64,000 nucleotides of DNA from Gambelia wislizenii (lineage: Eukaryota > Chordata > Lepidosauria > Squamata > Crotaphytidae). The notes below the pieces were generated by a model. That model was not told the origin of the DNA. It did no database searches and worked only from the letters and a program-made list of their open reading frames with translations. The stretch covers positions 171,210,596-171,274,595 of the forward strand of contig JAUMIR010000005.1 in the NCBI GenBank assembly GCA_030847615.1, written 5' to 3'. Each line of letters opens with the position of its first letter. Within the stretch, counting starts at the first letter, position 1. The translations under genes were made by a program, and so were the position numbers. Shown here piece by piece: positions 10,803 to 22,246 of this stretch.

Positions 10803-13207
10803 ATTCTCCTGATGTAAATGATAAACAAGGTCAAGCCATAAGTGATCTTCTAGAAGCTATGTATCCAAGAGTAGACAAGCAAGATTATATAATCCGTCTG
10901 GAACCGATAGAAACAAATCAGAATGCTGTTTTTCAATATGTTTCAAAGGCTGATAGTTCCATTGAGAACACTGAGATGAATGCCACTCCTAATCAAGCTT
11001 CTGTAGAAATGCCAGAGCCTACCACAGAACCTCCTAATGCAATTCCACCTCCTTCAGAATCAGAAACTGTAGATATTCCTCCTCCTGCTGCTGCTACCAA
11101 GGCAATTTTGTCATCAGAAGATTCAACCTCACCCTCAAAGCCAGAGTTGAAATGCAAGAATAACTCTGATTCTGGTCATCAGTTAATTTGTTGCCTTTGT
11201 AAAAAGGAATTTCATTCCAGACGCAGTGTACGCCGACATATTAGAAAAGTGCACAAAAAAAAGATGGAAGAGCTGAAGAAGTTTATTGAAATTAAAAAAA
11301 GACCACATCAGACATCTGGAAGGGGCCGCAATAAAAATGTTCTTGTAACACTGGGTAGAAGTTGTCCTGTATGTTTTAAATCTTTTGCTACAAAAGCCAA
11401 TGTAAGGAGGCATTTTGATGAAGTACACAGGGGATTGAGGAGGGATTCCATAACACCTGATATAGCTACAAAGCCTGGGCAACCTTTGTCCTTGGAAACA
11501 GCTTCTGCTAAAAAATCTCTTAAGCCCCGAAAACAAAAGTCATCATCAAAGGCTGAATACAACTTAACAGCGTGCAAGTGTCTCTTGTGCAAGAGGAAAT
11601 ACAGTTCACAAGTAATGCTTAAAAAGCACATGCAAATTGTTCACAAGATAACTCTTTCTACCAAGAAAACTAAAAGAGAGAAAAAGACCAATAATACTTG
11701 TAACAAAGAAATGAAAGTTAAAATGGAACCAGCAGAGTCTACAGAACCAGTGCCTCCTTGCACTGTTCCTCCACAGAATGATGTGAAAGTAACAAATCAT
11801 TTGAATGAGAGAAAGAATACAGCATGCATTGAGAAGAAGACCACACCATCAGCTGAGAGGAAGAGTGTACTGTCTGCTGAAAGGAAAAGTGCACTATCTT
11901 CTGAGAGAAAAAGCACAACATCCATTGAGAAAAAATCTGCACCATTGGCTGAGAGAAAAAGTGCACCATCGACTGAGAGAAAAAATGCATCATCAGCAGA
12001 GAAAAAGAATGCATCATCGTCTGAGAGAAAAGGTACACTATCTGCTGAGAGAAAGAATGCATCATCTGCAGAGAGAAAGAATACATCATCCTCTGAGAGA
12101 AAAGGTGCACCATCTGCAGAGAGAAAGAATGCATCATCCTCTGAGCGAAAAGGTACACCATCTGTTGAGAGAAAGAATGTATCATCTGCAGAGAGAAAGA
12201 ATGCATCATCCTCTGAGAGAAAAGGTGCACCATCTGTAGAGAGAAAGACTGCGTCATCTGCAGAGAGAAAAAACATATCCTCTTCTGAGAGAAAAAGTGC
12301 ACCTTCAGCTGAGAGAAAAAGTGCACCTTCAGCTGAGAGAAAAAGTGCACCTTCAACTGAGAGAAAAAGTACACCTTCAGCTGAGAGAAAAAGTGCAGTG
12401 TCTGCTGAGAGAAAAAGTGCAGCATCTGCTGAGAGAAAAAGTGCACCTTCCACTGAGAGAAAAAGTGCACCTTCCACTGAGAGAAAAAGTACATCTGCTG
12501 AGAGAAAAAGTGTACCATCTGCTGAGAGAAAAAGTGCACCTCTCACTAAGAGAAATAAAGTTAAGCAGAGCTCTGAAAATGCTAAGCCAAGTAGTCAGAC
12601 TCTTACTGGTTGTCCCAAGAAGCCCAGGAAGCCAAGACTTTCAGTTGGTTTTGATTTTAAAAAGCTTTACTGTAAACTGTGTAAACGCCAATTTAGTTCT
12701 AAGCAAAACTTAACAAAACACATTGAATTGCACACAGATGGAAATAACATATATGTTAAATTCTATAAGTGTCCTCTCTGCACTTATGAAACACGCCGGA
12801 AGCGTGATGTGATAAGACACATAACTGTAGTACATAAAAAGTCCTCACGTTACCTTGGTAAAATAACTGCAAGTTTAGAAATGCGAGCAATAAAAAAGCC
12901 CATTGACTGTGTTCTAAACAAGGTAGCAAAAAGAGGCCCTCAGAGGGATGAAGGTAAACAAAATGGTTCTAAACAGGACATCACCGCTAACTCACCAAGT
13001 AAAAAGTATGAAGGAGCTGATGTTGGCATTGAAGTAAAATTAACAAAAAACTTTTCTCTGCACAGATGCAATAAATGTGGGAAAGCATTTGCAAAAAAGA
13101 CTTTCCTAGAACATCACAAGAAGACTCATAAGGCAAATGCATCACATTCCCCTGAAGAAAACAATAAAACCAAAGGCAGAGGTACAAGATCTAAAGCTCT
13201 TGTCTAG
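10803..13207 (+). CDS. ZNF800: ZNF800 last coding exon with octapeptide expansion
   Basis: The terminal coding exon runs from acceptor ATTCACAG to a TAG at 13205-13207 and encodes about 800 residues. Six C2H2 fingers are visible by their codons: 11189-11254, 11363-11428, 11579-11644, 12671-12733, 12770-12835 and 13067-13129. With the finger in the preceding exon this makes seven. Blocks such as RRHFDEVHRGLRRDSITPDI and the C-terminal KGRGTRSKALV match vertebrate ZNF800 closely. The striking difference is an array of 31 tandem S/K/R-rich octads at 11804-12544, where human ZNF800 (about 664 aa, from memory) has about one unit. The whole protein here should be near 900 residues. The expansion lies in the disordered linker between fingers 4 and 5 and keeps the frame. 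The exon is otherwise intact and presumably functional. Confidence 0.96.
11804..12544 (+). repeat. ZNF800: In-frame 24-bp coding minisatellite in ZNF800
   Basis: 741 bp made of 31 tandem units. Thirty are 24 bp and one (near 12490) is 21 bp, so the frame is always kept. The typical unit encodes A-E-R-K-S-A-P-S, with variants S/T/V-ERK, ERKN-A-S-S and ERKG-A/T-P-S. The 5' and middle units are diverged. Units around 12295-12540 are nearly identical, which suggests recent expansion at that end. Because the period is a multiple of three and the unit lacks stops in other frames, long open frames also appear on the opposite strand and in another forward frame. Confidence 0.97.
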
Positions 13208-14079
13208 TGAGGAACACTTGGTGCCTTCTTTAATGTTTGCTTAATTTTCCATTGGTACTCCATGCTCAAATACGCTCTTCTTCGTAGGCCTGATGTGATA
13301 GAAGATAAAAGAATACTACATATATTCTTTGAGCAATTTTTCCCTATGGCATGATACAAAGAGTTTGACTTCTGAATTTGTCTTCTTTAAGGACACCAAG
13401 CCTAGAATAGTTTGAGCTGTACAGGCTTGGTTCTACAAAGTTTAAAATTCTATATTGAGTTATTTTGGCATAATGTTTAGAAGTAGGTACCATAGTTCCA
13501 AATGGGGGTTAAAATTAACTTTGCACTTCATTGGTACTGACCAGGCAGATAAAGTCTTGATAGGCTGAAGGCAGCCTTTAAGTGCTGTATTGCCAAACTG
13601 TGGTTTAGTTTGTTAGCAAACATTTCTGGCATAGAGTATTCACAAAATGCTAATATTCTTGTGACTATTTTAAAATTATGGTATATAACTCTAAATTATA
13701 GAGTTAACATTTTTTCATTACAAATACCCCTTTTCTCTTCTTTGATACAAGCCTTAAAAATAAATCCCTGTATTCTCTGAACAAAGGTTTTTGTTTTGTT
13801 TTTAGTATTTGGTCCCTCTTATCTGGAGTTTTTATGACAGTGTTTTCCTCCCACAGGTTCTGTTTAAAAAGGAGGGGAGGGGAATAATATTCTACAGTTC
13901 CATTTTATGCTGAATGTATAGTTCAGAGATGTAGACCAGGCTTAACATTAACTTGTTTAAACTGAAATATGTTTTGGGGCAACTTGTAAAGGAGATATAG
14001 TATTTGAAAATATGTGAAAGATTCTTAATCTCTAAGAATTCTTTTTATTAAGAGCATGTCTGTGTTGATACTTCAGTTC

Positions 14080-14119
14080 CAAAGTCTCCATTATCTGAAG
14101 TTCCAAAGTCTCCATTAAT
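14080..14119 (+). repeat. Short tandem duplication in 3' UTR
   Basis: GTTCCAAAGTCTCCATTA occurs twice, about 21 bases apart. Confidence 0.85.
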
Positions 14120-16030
14120 GCTTCCAGGCGTTAAACTGCTTACGTATTCCAGTTTTAATGTGAAAAGATTTATATACATAGACATGTCTTCAGCTATTTG
14201 GAAACCACACTCAGGTTGCTGGCGGAGTTTTTAAGGCTATATAATAGATAAGAGTTTTAGGATTGTATCAAACTGGTATCCATCTGCTGGCTGAAGACTC
14301 TTTGATCCATTGGACGCCTCAGTCAGCCAAATGTAGAGGATGACTTGTGGCAGTTTTCTTTTTTCATTACAGCTCCCTTCTACCTACTCAGATCTGTTAC
14401 AGACAGTCAGTTGACTCTTCAGAACAGAGTCAAAGTTTGTACCTGAGGGTGGGTGAAGGTTTGTATCCAAGGGAGGGGCTGTAAATCACCCCCATTCCAC
14501 ATATGAAAGCCTCCACTGTTTCTAGAGTCTATCAGGAACACCAATTGGATACAGTCCATTAATACCAAAACCACAGCCAGTGTACTGGAGAGATAAAGTT
14601 GTCCTGACTTCAGTGTGGTGACCTTTCATGCTATCTATTAACAGCCACCCTTTAAAATTGACTGAATGTTGGTATACATATCTCTCTTTAACATCAAATG
14701 ATGTGTGGTAATATTTAGAATAATTACTACTAATGTCTTTAGTATGATGAGAAGAAATATTTTTATAAGCTATTTTCTTACTAAATGTATTAACTAGTCA
14801 TAAACCTTGTCCAAATTTTTTAATGGCAGTTAAACTGTATTGAAAATGACACTTAGAACTGAATGCCAGCTATATTAGTTCATGCAATTCAGTAGTGCTG
14901 GTAATAGGAAATAGATATTTTAAAAGGGAAATTTTGCAAACACTTCAGAAGAACTATTTTTAAAGGAAATGTACAGTTGGAGCATCTGTCCTATAGGGAA
15001 GGTCCATACTTAAATCTGATTTTGCTGAACAAGGATTTTGTGATATACTACTAAGCAAATGCTTGCTGTGTGATGTACTTTAAAAAAATATTTTTTTATA
15101 AATGAATGTATATGAGCAAACAGTTTCTTGGCATAATTTGAATGAATTGTAATTGAATTGTAGTAATTCTAGACTTTGGTCTAATTTCTGTTCATGGTTG
15201 ACTAATATTTTTGGAGGGGTGGTATTCAATTTGACTGTACTGAACTTGCTGCAAAGATCCATAATGATTTTGTATGGTTAGCTTATTAGACAGTCTTTCA
15301 TATGGAAGTTTACAAGTGACCCACATTCCCCTATTTTAATTTTTAAAAATATATATACACAAGCACTTTAATTGCTCCAGTTTTTTTAAAAAAATAGTTA
15401 TTTTAAAAGGCAGTACACTAATATTCATAAGAAAATAGTAGCTGTTTTTGTAGAGAAATCATATACAATTGTTTGTTACAGTTCCTTAATTATTGTTAAA
15501 AAAAGATAGTGTAAGATTTTTTTCTCTTCTCTCTCTCTCTCTTTTTTGCCCACAAGATGTTGAATGACCACTGTAGGTAGCACTTGACTTTCACTGTAAA
15601 GTTTATAAAAGGCTTGTTTGTTCTTGTCTATTTTAGAATCACTTCTATAGTACCTACCATTATAAAATTTTTGGCAGGTTCATGTGCATTACAATTTTTT
15701 TTAGAAAATGTTTAGTGATTCGTGTCAAATTGTGACAATTTTAAAAATATTGAACATTTGAAGAAATGCTGTTTTTTTTTTAAAAAAAATATTGGTTGAC
15801 TCCCTTGCCTAGGGAATGCCTTGTATCGAAACATACTTTTTGTATAAAATATATCTAAAATGTTGCTCATAAATAAAAAAAAATATTCTTTTATGGATAG
15901 ATAAATGTTTGGCCTTTTAGTGCTTTGCACTAAAAACAACAACTGTGAAATGGGAAATAGACTGTAACTGTTGTTGGAAATGTTCTGTGTTGAATGTACA
16001 TGCTTCTTGGGAAAATGTACTTTATTTGGA

Positions 16031-16036
16031 AATAAA
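16031..16036 (+). terminator. ZNF800: Likely main ZNF800 polyadenylation signal
   Basis: Canonical AATAAA followed within 40 bases by GT-rich sequence (TGTATTTGAATGTTCTTGTTT region). It is the last such signal before the repeat cluster. Confidence 0.7.
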
Positions 16037-16055
16037 GCAGACTGGAAGTTATTTC

Positions 16056-16680
16056 AGGCAAATGTATTTGAATGTTCTTGTTTGCTTGCATTAGTTACAA
16101 TTGCATATAGTATTCTAAGAATGGTAAGGGTGAGGAATATAATTTTGTAATGCATTTCAGACTGCATTACATTACATTAAGACTGCATTACAGTAAATCA
16201 TATGTACATGATTTATATATGAATTCGTGGGGCAAACTTCTTTTTGACTGTCAAGCATCTTTGAGAAGGACTCCATTTTGAAGTAAGTACCCATAGTCCT
16301 ATCCAAATTCACACGAGTGACTTTTACAAACATGCAGCAGGATTTCCCTCATGTATTCCCTAGATCTGCTGCAACAAGTCTCTCAGCCCTTTGGAGTTGG
16401 TTTAGGGAGGTTTATAAAGCTCTGTAGAAGGGAGAACCCATTCCACCAGCAGTTTCCATTCCACTGGCAGACTGACACCATTGGATGCAAAAACTATGGA
16501 AAATTGTGCCATAGTCCTGCATGTCTGTAACCTTTAAGGAAAGGATTAAATTGAAAACATCCCTAGTTGAACAATACACTGTTAAAAATATTAAATCAAT
16601 TTAGGAAAGAAAACAGATGTTTGAAGATTTAATTAATTAGGGTTAAAGAAGCTGTCTGAGGACAGCTGTAAACGTTTTTG
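16056..16680. other. Downstream flank of ZNF800
   Basis: No gene or repeat is recognised apart from a short repeated CTGCATTACA motif at 16160-16195. Confidence 0.5.
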
Positions 16681-17140
16681 ATGTTGTTGCCATTAAGTTG
16701 GCTTTGACTTATGGTGACCCTATGAAGGAGAGAACTCCAAGATTCTGTTATTTTAGCAGCCCTGTTTCAGTCTTGCAGACTCAGGGCCAGGGCTTCCTTG
16801 ATTGAGTCTATCCACCTATAGTGCAGTTCTTCCTCTTTTCCTACTGCATTCAACTTAACTAAGCATTAGTATCTTTTTTAATGAGTCATGTTGTCTCATG
16901 ATATGTCTAATGTAATATAGCTTCAGTTTAGTCATTTTGGATACTAGGAAGAATTTGGGCTCAGTTTGCTCTAGAACCCTGTTTGTTTGTCATTTTAGCA
17001 GTCAGTGATATCTATAGAACTGTCCTCCAGCACCACATTTTAGATGAGTATCTTTCTGTCAGTTTTATGTATGATCTAGCTTTCACAACCATACGTAGAA
17101 GTTGGAAGTACTGATCATGATTTTGGTATTTAAGGATATA
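16681..17140 (-). mobile_element. BovB-type RTE LINE, antisense 3' end
   Basis: Read on the minus strand this is the C-terminal part of an RTE/BovB reverse transcriptase and the short 3' tail. It shows decayed versions of the YGCESW, GHIMRQ-like and RKRGR-like blocks, ending in a tail related to the ...TGACTTGAAGGC... SINE ends in this window. Stops and frameshifts are common. It belongs with 17757-18343 (endonuclease region) as one antisense copy interrupted and internally deleted at 17141-17756. Confidence 0.7.
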
Positions 17141-17600
17141 CTAGTTATACCTGGTGAAACATGCACCTCCCCCTGTGCACTACACCCCCCACAGTATACA
17201 TGCCACTCCCCACGCCGCCCTCCCCGCATTCACACCACCCTCCCCGCACCCCATGCCGCCTTGTGCCACCCTCCCTGCACTTGAACCATCCTCCCTGCAC
17301 CCTGTGCCACTCTCCCCGCCCTCCCCCTGCCCTCCCCACACCACGTGCTGCCTTCCCTGCACCCCCTCCCCGTGCTCGTGCCACTGTCTCCGTGCCCATA
17401 CACACCGCACACACACACCATGCCACACACCCCCATGCTACTCACACCTCTTCTGCATCCACCATGTTTAGAAAGGTGTGAAACTTCCACATGGTCCCAC
17501 CCCCAGTGTGCTGATTGGCTGCCCAATAGAGCTTTGATTGGTTGGTCAGTTTCCTAAGTGGCCAGTCAGCACACTAAAAACAGCAACATACCTAAGAGTT
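17141..17600 (-). repeat. Unclassified repeat, Helitron-like terminus (copy 1)
   Basis: The left edge reads A/CTAGTTATACC with a small GGTG...CACC stem at 17153-17167, as at the 3' end of an inverted Helitron. A 300-base C-rich block (CCCTCCCTGCACC-type units) follows, then a conserved right part (AGAAAGGTGTGAAACTTCCA, GTGTGCTGATTGGCTGCCCA) ending CAGCAACATACCTAAGAG. The same organisation recurs at 41921-42380 and, more diverged, at 53653-54338. No coding sequence is recognised. Confidence 0.55.
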
Positions 17601-17750
17601 ATATCTATATCTATCTATATCTATCTATATCTATATCTATATCTATATCTATATCTATATCTATATCTATATATCTATATCTATATCTCTATCTCTATCT
17701 CTATCTCTATCTCTATCTCTATATCTATATCTATATCTATATCTATATTT
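17601..17750. repeat. TATATC/TATC microsatellite
   Basis: About 150 bases of CTATAT and CTATCT units directly follow the conserved right end of the preceding repeat. A GATA-type microsatellite occupies the same position in the copy at 42 kb. Confidence 0.95.
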
Positions 17751-17756
17751 TTACAG

Positions 17757-18343
17757 TTGAGAATCTTATCTAGTTCCTTCATAGCAATTTCTAATCTTCT
17801 GATTTCTTGACTGGTCATACACTTAATAGTGCAAATCTGTTTGTTACATGATCTTTAAACTCTACAGTGATATTCTTTAGATTGTATTTTGGTACTATGA
17901 TAGATTTAGTGTGATTCATTAGCTTTACTGTACTCTTAATTTTTATATTAACAGTTCGTTGTCTGCTGCAATCTGCTAGTGGTCTTGTTTTTACAAAGAG
18001 AATGGAGTTCTTCCATCCTTTGCTTCCAATTATGTACATCTATTTGATTTCTGAATTGGCCATCCTGTGATGTCCATATGTCCAGTTGTCTGTTCAGTTG
18101 CTCGAAGAATGTGTTTGCAATGAGCAAACTATTGGTCTCACAGAACTCAGTAAGTCACTCTTCTGCTTCATTTCTTGATCCTACGCCAAATTCAACACTT
18201 TTTGGTTCTGCTTTGTTTCCTACTTTTGCTTTCCAATTTTCATCATGTTCTGTTTTGATTAGCTTTTGCTGCATCTCTCCAAATTATTAATTCCTCTCCA
18301 TTTCTTCTTAGTAAAACACTGTGCACTTACATGATAGAAAAAC
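17757..18343 (-). mobile_element. BovB-type RTE LINE, antisense endonuclease region
   Basis: The minus strand encodes decayed APE-endonuclease blocks of a BovB-like element: NWKAKVGNKAEP (about 18205-18240) and SKGWKNSILFVKTRPLADCS (about 17960-18020). The upstream end stops at 18343, exactly where a reversed DIRS end begins. The missing N-terminal part of the same protein is on the plus strand at 23090-23280. Confidence 0.75.
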
Positions 18344-18636
18344 CAAAACCAGAGGGATAGAGCAAAAATCGTCATCAAAAAAGGGAAAACCAAGTCAAAC
18401 CAGATCGATGAGAGAGAAAAAACCTAGCGAACAGAAGTTCCTTCAAGCTGCTAGTGCGGAGGAAAGAAAGGAACTGAGGGGATTTAGGCAGGAAGCCCTT
18501 ATAAGGGACCATTAGGATGGGCGGAGTTACCGCCAAAAATGTATCAAAGCATATTCTGCCTAGCGTTTCTAGAAGGTTCCGATGCTCTGCGCAGGAGTAC
18601 CCCAGCTGTGTGATTCACAGAGACCACAAAGAAGAT
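18344..18636 (-). mobile_element. DIRS element 1, left terminal segment (inverted)
   Basis: This is the reverse complement of the left end of the DIRS copy at 54543-54840. It includes the CCAAAACCAG, CCTTATAAGGG, GGATGGGCGGAGTTACCGCC and CAGCTGTGTGATTCACAGAG blocks. Its inner edge (18344) corresponds to the inner edge of DIRS element 1 at 23281, but in opposite orientation, as expected for an inversion whose breakpoint fell inside the element. Confidence 0.85.
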
Positions 18637-18770
18637 ATATTGTTTATTTATCTTTGAGGTATATGACACTGAAATAGTTATTAATGTGGACTAAGGTTTT
18701 TATATACTATGTTCTTTATTTTTAAATAAAAATATTTTTTAAAAAAGAAGCCAGACTAAATGTGCCAAAC
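18637..18770 (+). mobile_element. Possible L1 3' tail fragment
   Basis: AT-rich sequence ending in an A-rich tail with AATAAA-like signals lies just outside the DIRS end. With the inversion undone it would face the antisense L1 at 29243-29795. That suggests the DIRS element inserted into an L1 3' UTR. This is an inference from layout. Confidence 0.35.
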
Positions 18771-18790
18771 AGCTACTGGCTGGCAGCAGC

Positions 18791-18830
18791 TGTGTGTGTG
18801 TGTGTGTGTCTGTCTGTCTGTCTGTCTGAC
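18791..18830. repeat. TG/TCTG microsatellite
   Basis: A (TG)n run is followed by (TCTG)n. Confidence 0.95.
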
Positions 18831-18930
18831 AGTGGCAAAGGATCTGTCACAAACAGCAGCAAGTGGGGCTTTAGCTAACTTGTTAGTACTGTGTAGAAGG
18901 AAGCACTGGTTAACTATTTCTGAATGTCTT

Positions 18931-20325
18931 TTACCTTGAAAATCCTATGTTGAGACAATCCAAATGTGAAACAAGAATTAGTTTCAGAAGATGAGACTCC
19001 CATATCAGAAGACAATCAACCAGCTGCTGGGGAAGAGCAGAGGCCAAGTAAAAGTCTCTCTCTGGCTTTTCTTCACAAACGAAGATTCCGGAAGGACTCA
19101 TCCTGTGCTTTCTGCAAGCGTGCTGAAGACTAAAAAGGCCAATCCGAGATAAACAAGTCCGGTTGCAGAAAGCACAGCAGAAGGTTGCCTTGGGTGATGT
19201 TTTTGGGTTGTGATTCTTTCTGCGTTGTCGTTTCTCTTCAAGACTTGTTTGGCATGAGTTCTCAAATAAGGCTGCAGCGTTGTGGATAGTGTGTCTCCAT
19301 GCCTCCCAATGTGAGGCCAGGGCGGACCGTTGTTGGTGATCAATTTGGCCAAGCCTGAGATGCTGTTTCAGGGAGTCCTTGTATTGCTTTTTTGGAGTGC
19401 CCCTCTTACGCTGACCCGTGGCAAGTTCACCATAGAGTACTATTTTTGGGAGGTGATGGTCCTCCATCCTAGAAATGTGCCCTGCCCAGTGCAGCTGTAT
19501 TCTCAATATCATGGCCTCGATGCTGGTGATTCCTGCTTCCTCAAGGACAGCAACATTCATCACATAGTAAGTCCAGTGTATATTTAGGATTGTGCATAAA
19601 CAGCGCTGATGGAAGCGTTCGAGGAGTTGTAAGTGGTGGCGATAGGTGACCCATGTTTCAGACCCATAAAGGAGAACAGACAGTACAATGGCTCTATACA
19701 CACTGATTTTTGTGCTTCGCCTCAGATGTTTATTACTCCAGACTCTTTTGTAAAGTCTTCCAAATGCGCTATAGGCCTTTGCTAATCTGTGATCGATCTC
19801 TTTGTCAATCTTGGCATCTGAGGAGATGATGCTTCCCAGGTAGGTGAACTGCTGAATGGACTTAAGCACAGATTTGCCTACAGCAATGTGTGGATGGTGG
19901 TGTTTGTCCTGTGGTGCAGGCTGGTAGAGACCTTCCGTTTTCTTCAGGTTGACTTCCAGCCCAAACAGCTCTGCAGCTGTTGCGATGCAGGATGTTAGGC
20001 ACTGCAGAGCTGCTTCTGTGTGGGCAACAAGGGCAGCATCATAAGCAAAGAGTAGCTCATGGACTACGTAGTTTAGAGTCTTAGTGCAAGCCCTCAGACA
20101 GCTTAAGTTAAACAAGCTACCATCAGTACAGTAACGTATATAGATGCCCTCTTCTTCTTCAAGCTCTGCCATAGCCCTTTGGAGCATCATGCTGAAGAAG
20201 ATTGTAAATAAAGTTGGAGCAAGAACGCAACCTTGCTTCACTCCATTAGTTATTAGAAATGGCTCTGAAAGAGCATCGCCATATCTGAGTTGACCACACT
20301 GACCCTCGTGTAGCAAGATAATCAT
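18931..20325 (-). pseudogene. LINE reverse transcriptase, C-terminal part
   Basis: Contains NGVKQGCVLAPTLFTIFFSM, the catalytic block as LLFAYDAALVAH (normally FADD; the first Asp of the pair is Tyr here), TYLGSIISSDAKIDKEID, VLLYGSETWVTYRHH and a Cys/His motif near the end (CCAFCNRTCLSRIGLF). Retroelement protein coding ends near 19085; the last part of this open frame is read-through into flanking DNA. The Asp-to-Tyr change in the active site would abolish polymerase activity. Confidence 0.85.
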
Positions 20326-20348
20326 TTTAAGGAATTCGGGGGGACATC

Positions 20349-20876
20349 CTAGTCTTTCCAGGATCTGTCACAGACCTTTTCTACTAACAGTGTCAAAGGC
20401 TTTGGTGAGGTCGACAAAGGTTGCATAGAGATCCTTGTTCTGCTCTCTACATTTCTCTTGCAGTGTCTAAGGGCAAATACCATATCTGTAGTACTGCTAT
20501 TGGCTCTGAAACCACATTGGCTTTCAGGAAGAAGTTCTTCTGCAACAGCAGGAACTAATCTGTTCAGGAGTATCCTTGCAAGGATTTTTCCAGCAAGAGA
20601 GAGCAGTGTTGTGCCTTGATAGTTTGAGCAATCGGATTTTACTCCTTTTTTCTTGTACAGGGTGATGATGACTGCATCTCGGAGATCTGATGGCAGTTCC
20701 CCCTTTTCCCAGCAATTCACAAGGAGTTCGTGGAATTTACCGTGGAGTACATGACCTCCGTGTTTCCAAACTTCAGGTGGGATTCCATCAATCCCAGCTG
20801 CCTTGCCGTTTTTCATCTGCCGTATGGCCTTAAGGGTCTCTTCCAGAGTGGGAGCTATGTCCAATTTATTTTTCAT
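20349..20876 (-). pseudogene. LINE reverse transcriptase, fingers and palm part
   Basis: Encodes MKNGKAAGIDGIPPEVWKHG, then LYKKKGVKSDCSNYQGTTLL and the QCGFRANSSTTDMVF block of a LINE reverse transcriptase. It is separated from the following fragment by a frameshift at about 20326-20470. It lies between the endonuclease (21587-22246) and C-terminal (18931-20325) parts of the same element. Confidence 0.88.
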
Positions 20877-21260
20877 CGGTTTTTATATCATATGTTGGAT
20901 GGCTGAGCCTTGGACTACACGGTTGGCACTAAAGAGACTTTGAAATTGTTCAGCCCATCGATTCAGGGTGGAGGATTTATCAGTAATTAATGTTTGACCA
21001 TCTGTACTGTATAAGGAGCTTTGGACCTGACAAGTAGGTCCAAATACTGCTTTAAGATCACCCAGATCTCCACAGCATTGTGTCTTTACTGCTATATTGA
21101 TCCACCACTTGTTCTGCATGTCTCAGATTTTTTGCTGAAGTTTACTACATGTGAGACGGAAAGCTGCTTTTCTTACATGGCAAGTTGGCTGGGCGAGGTA
21201 TGCCTGGTGAGCAGTTTTCTTTGCCAACAGCTCCTGGATTTCTTGGTTGTTTTCATCAAA

Positions 21261-22246
21261 TCAGACTTGATTTTTCTTGTGGGAGAACCCGAGGGATTCT
21301 TCCGCAGACTGGAGGATACTGTTTTTGATATATTGCCAAAGCACTGTAGGAGAAGGATCTGTAGGATGGTCTTTAAGTTTTGTTTGCAGGTTTTCCTGGA
21401 AGTTGTCTCTCATGGTAGCTTGTTGAAGATTGTTGACTTGGAGTCTCTTCTTTATGATGCCACCCCTCTTAGGTTTGAACTTAAGATGAAGATTTAGTTT
21501 ACATCTGACGAGGCAATGATCTGTTTGGCATTCTGCACTCGGCATCACTTGAGTATGACGGACATCACGAATGTTTCTCTGGTGGACTAGAACATAGTCA
21601 GTGAGGTGCCAATGTTTGGATCGGGATGCATCCAGGTTGTCTTCAAGCTTTCTTTCTGCTGAAAGATAGTGTTTGTAATAGTCAGCTGTTGTTCTGCACA
21701 GAACTCAAGCAAGAGGCATCCGTTATTATTGCAATTTCGAATACCATGCTTGCCTAAGACACCTTTCCAGGCTTCAGAGTTCTTTCCAACTCTGGCATTG
21801 AAGTCACCAAGGATAATAATTTTATCTTCTACAGGGACTTTTTGTATGAGGTGGCGTAGGTCTGTGTAGAATTTGTCTTTCTCTACAGGGTCGGCTTGCA
21901 TAGTTGGGGCAAATATACTAGAGAGAACAACATGTGGGAGGCGTAAGGAAATAATGCAATCAGAATGTCTTGTTGGCAAGGTTTCGAGTTTGGAGGCAAT
22001 GGAGTTTTTAATCATAAAGCCTACTCCAGAAAGATGTTTTTCGGTTTTGGGTTTGCCAGACGAGTAAAGTGTATAGCCAGCGCCATGTTCTTTAAGGCTG
22101 CCTTCCTCATGGAGATGAACTTCACTAAGAGCAGCGATGTCAATATTAAGTCGTGATAGTTCATGGGCTATTAGAGGAGAAAGACGCTCAGGCCATCCAC
22201 TATCTGCAGAGTCTCGCATGGTTCTGATGTTCCAGCATGCAAGCAT
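21261..22246 (-). pseudogene. LINE APE endonuclease
   Basis: Starts MLACWNIRTMRDSADSG and contains ALSEVHLHEEGS, the IILGDFNARVGKNSEAWKG catalytic block and, after a frameshift near 21560-21590, the TDHCLVRCKLNLHLKFKP block carrying the SDH-like His (here TDH). These are the hallmarks of the apurinic-type endonuclease that nicks target DNA for target-primed reverse transcription. The frame is broken before the reverse transcriptase. Confidence 0.87.

Larger units (their letters stand above)
13208..16055 (+). other. ZNF800: ZNF800 3' untranslated region
   Basis: AT-rich sequence with no transposon insertions recognised, running from the stop codon to a strong AATAAA at 16031-16036. The absence of repeats over 2.8 kb, in a window otherwise full of them, supports a selected long 3' UTR. 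Earlier AATAAA-type signals near 13760 and 15873 could give shorter transcripts. Confidence 0.75.

Noticed and set aside
11739..12546. Long antisense and alternate-frame open readings across ZNF800 (up to 266 codons)
   Set aside because: They are by-products of a 24-bp repeat without stops in other frames. They have the same octad periodicity, no start context or domain, and end where the array ends.
8838..13207. Processed pseudogene of ZNF800
   Set aside because: An intron with proper splice sites separates the exons, the frame is intact and a long 3' UTR follows, so it is the real gene.
17145..17557. Proline/histidine-rich or glycine/arginine-rich open frames
   Set aside because: They are low-complexity translations of the C-rich block of the Helitron-like repeat; the same appears at 41860-42338.
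17538..17810. Ile/Tyr/Ser-repeat open frame
   Set aside because: It is a translation of the TATATC microsatellite.
18344..18636. Independent insertion of a small DIRS fragment
   Set aside because: Its inner edge coincides with the missing left edge of the DIRS body at 23281, and the BovB break is explained by the same event, so an inversion is simpler.
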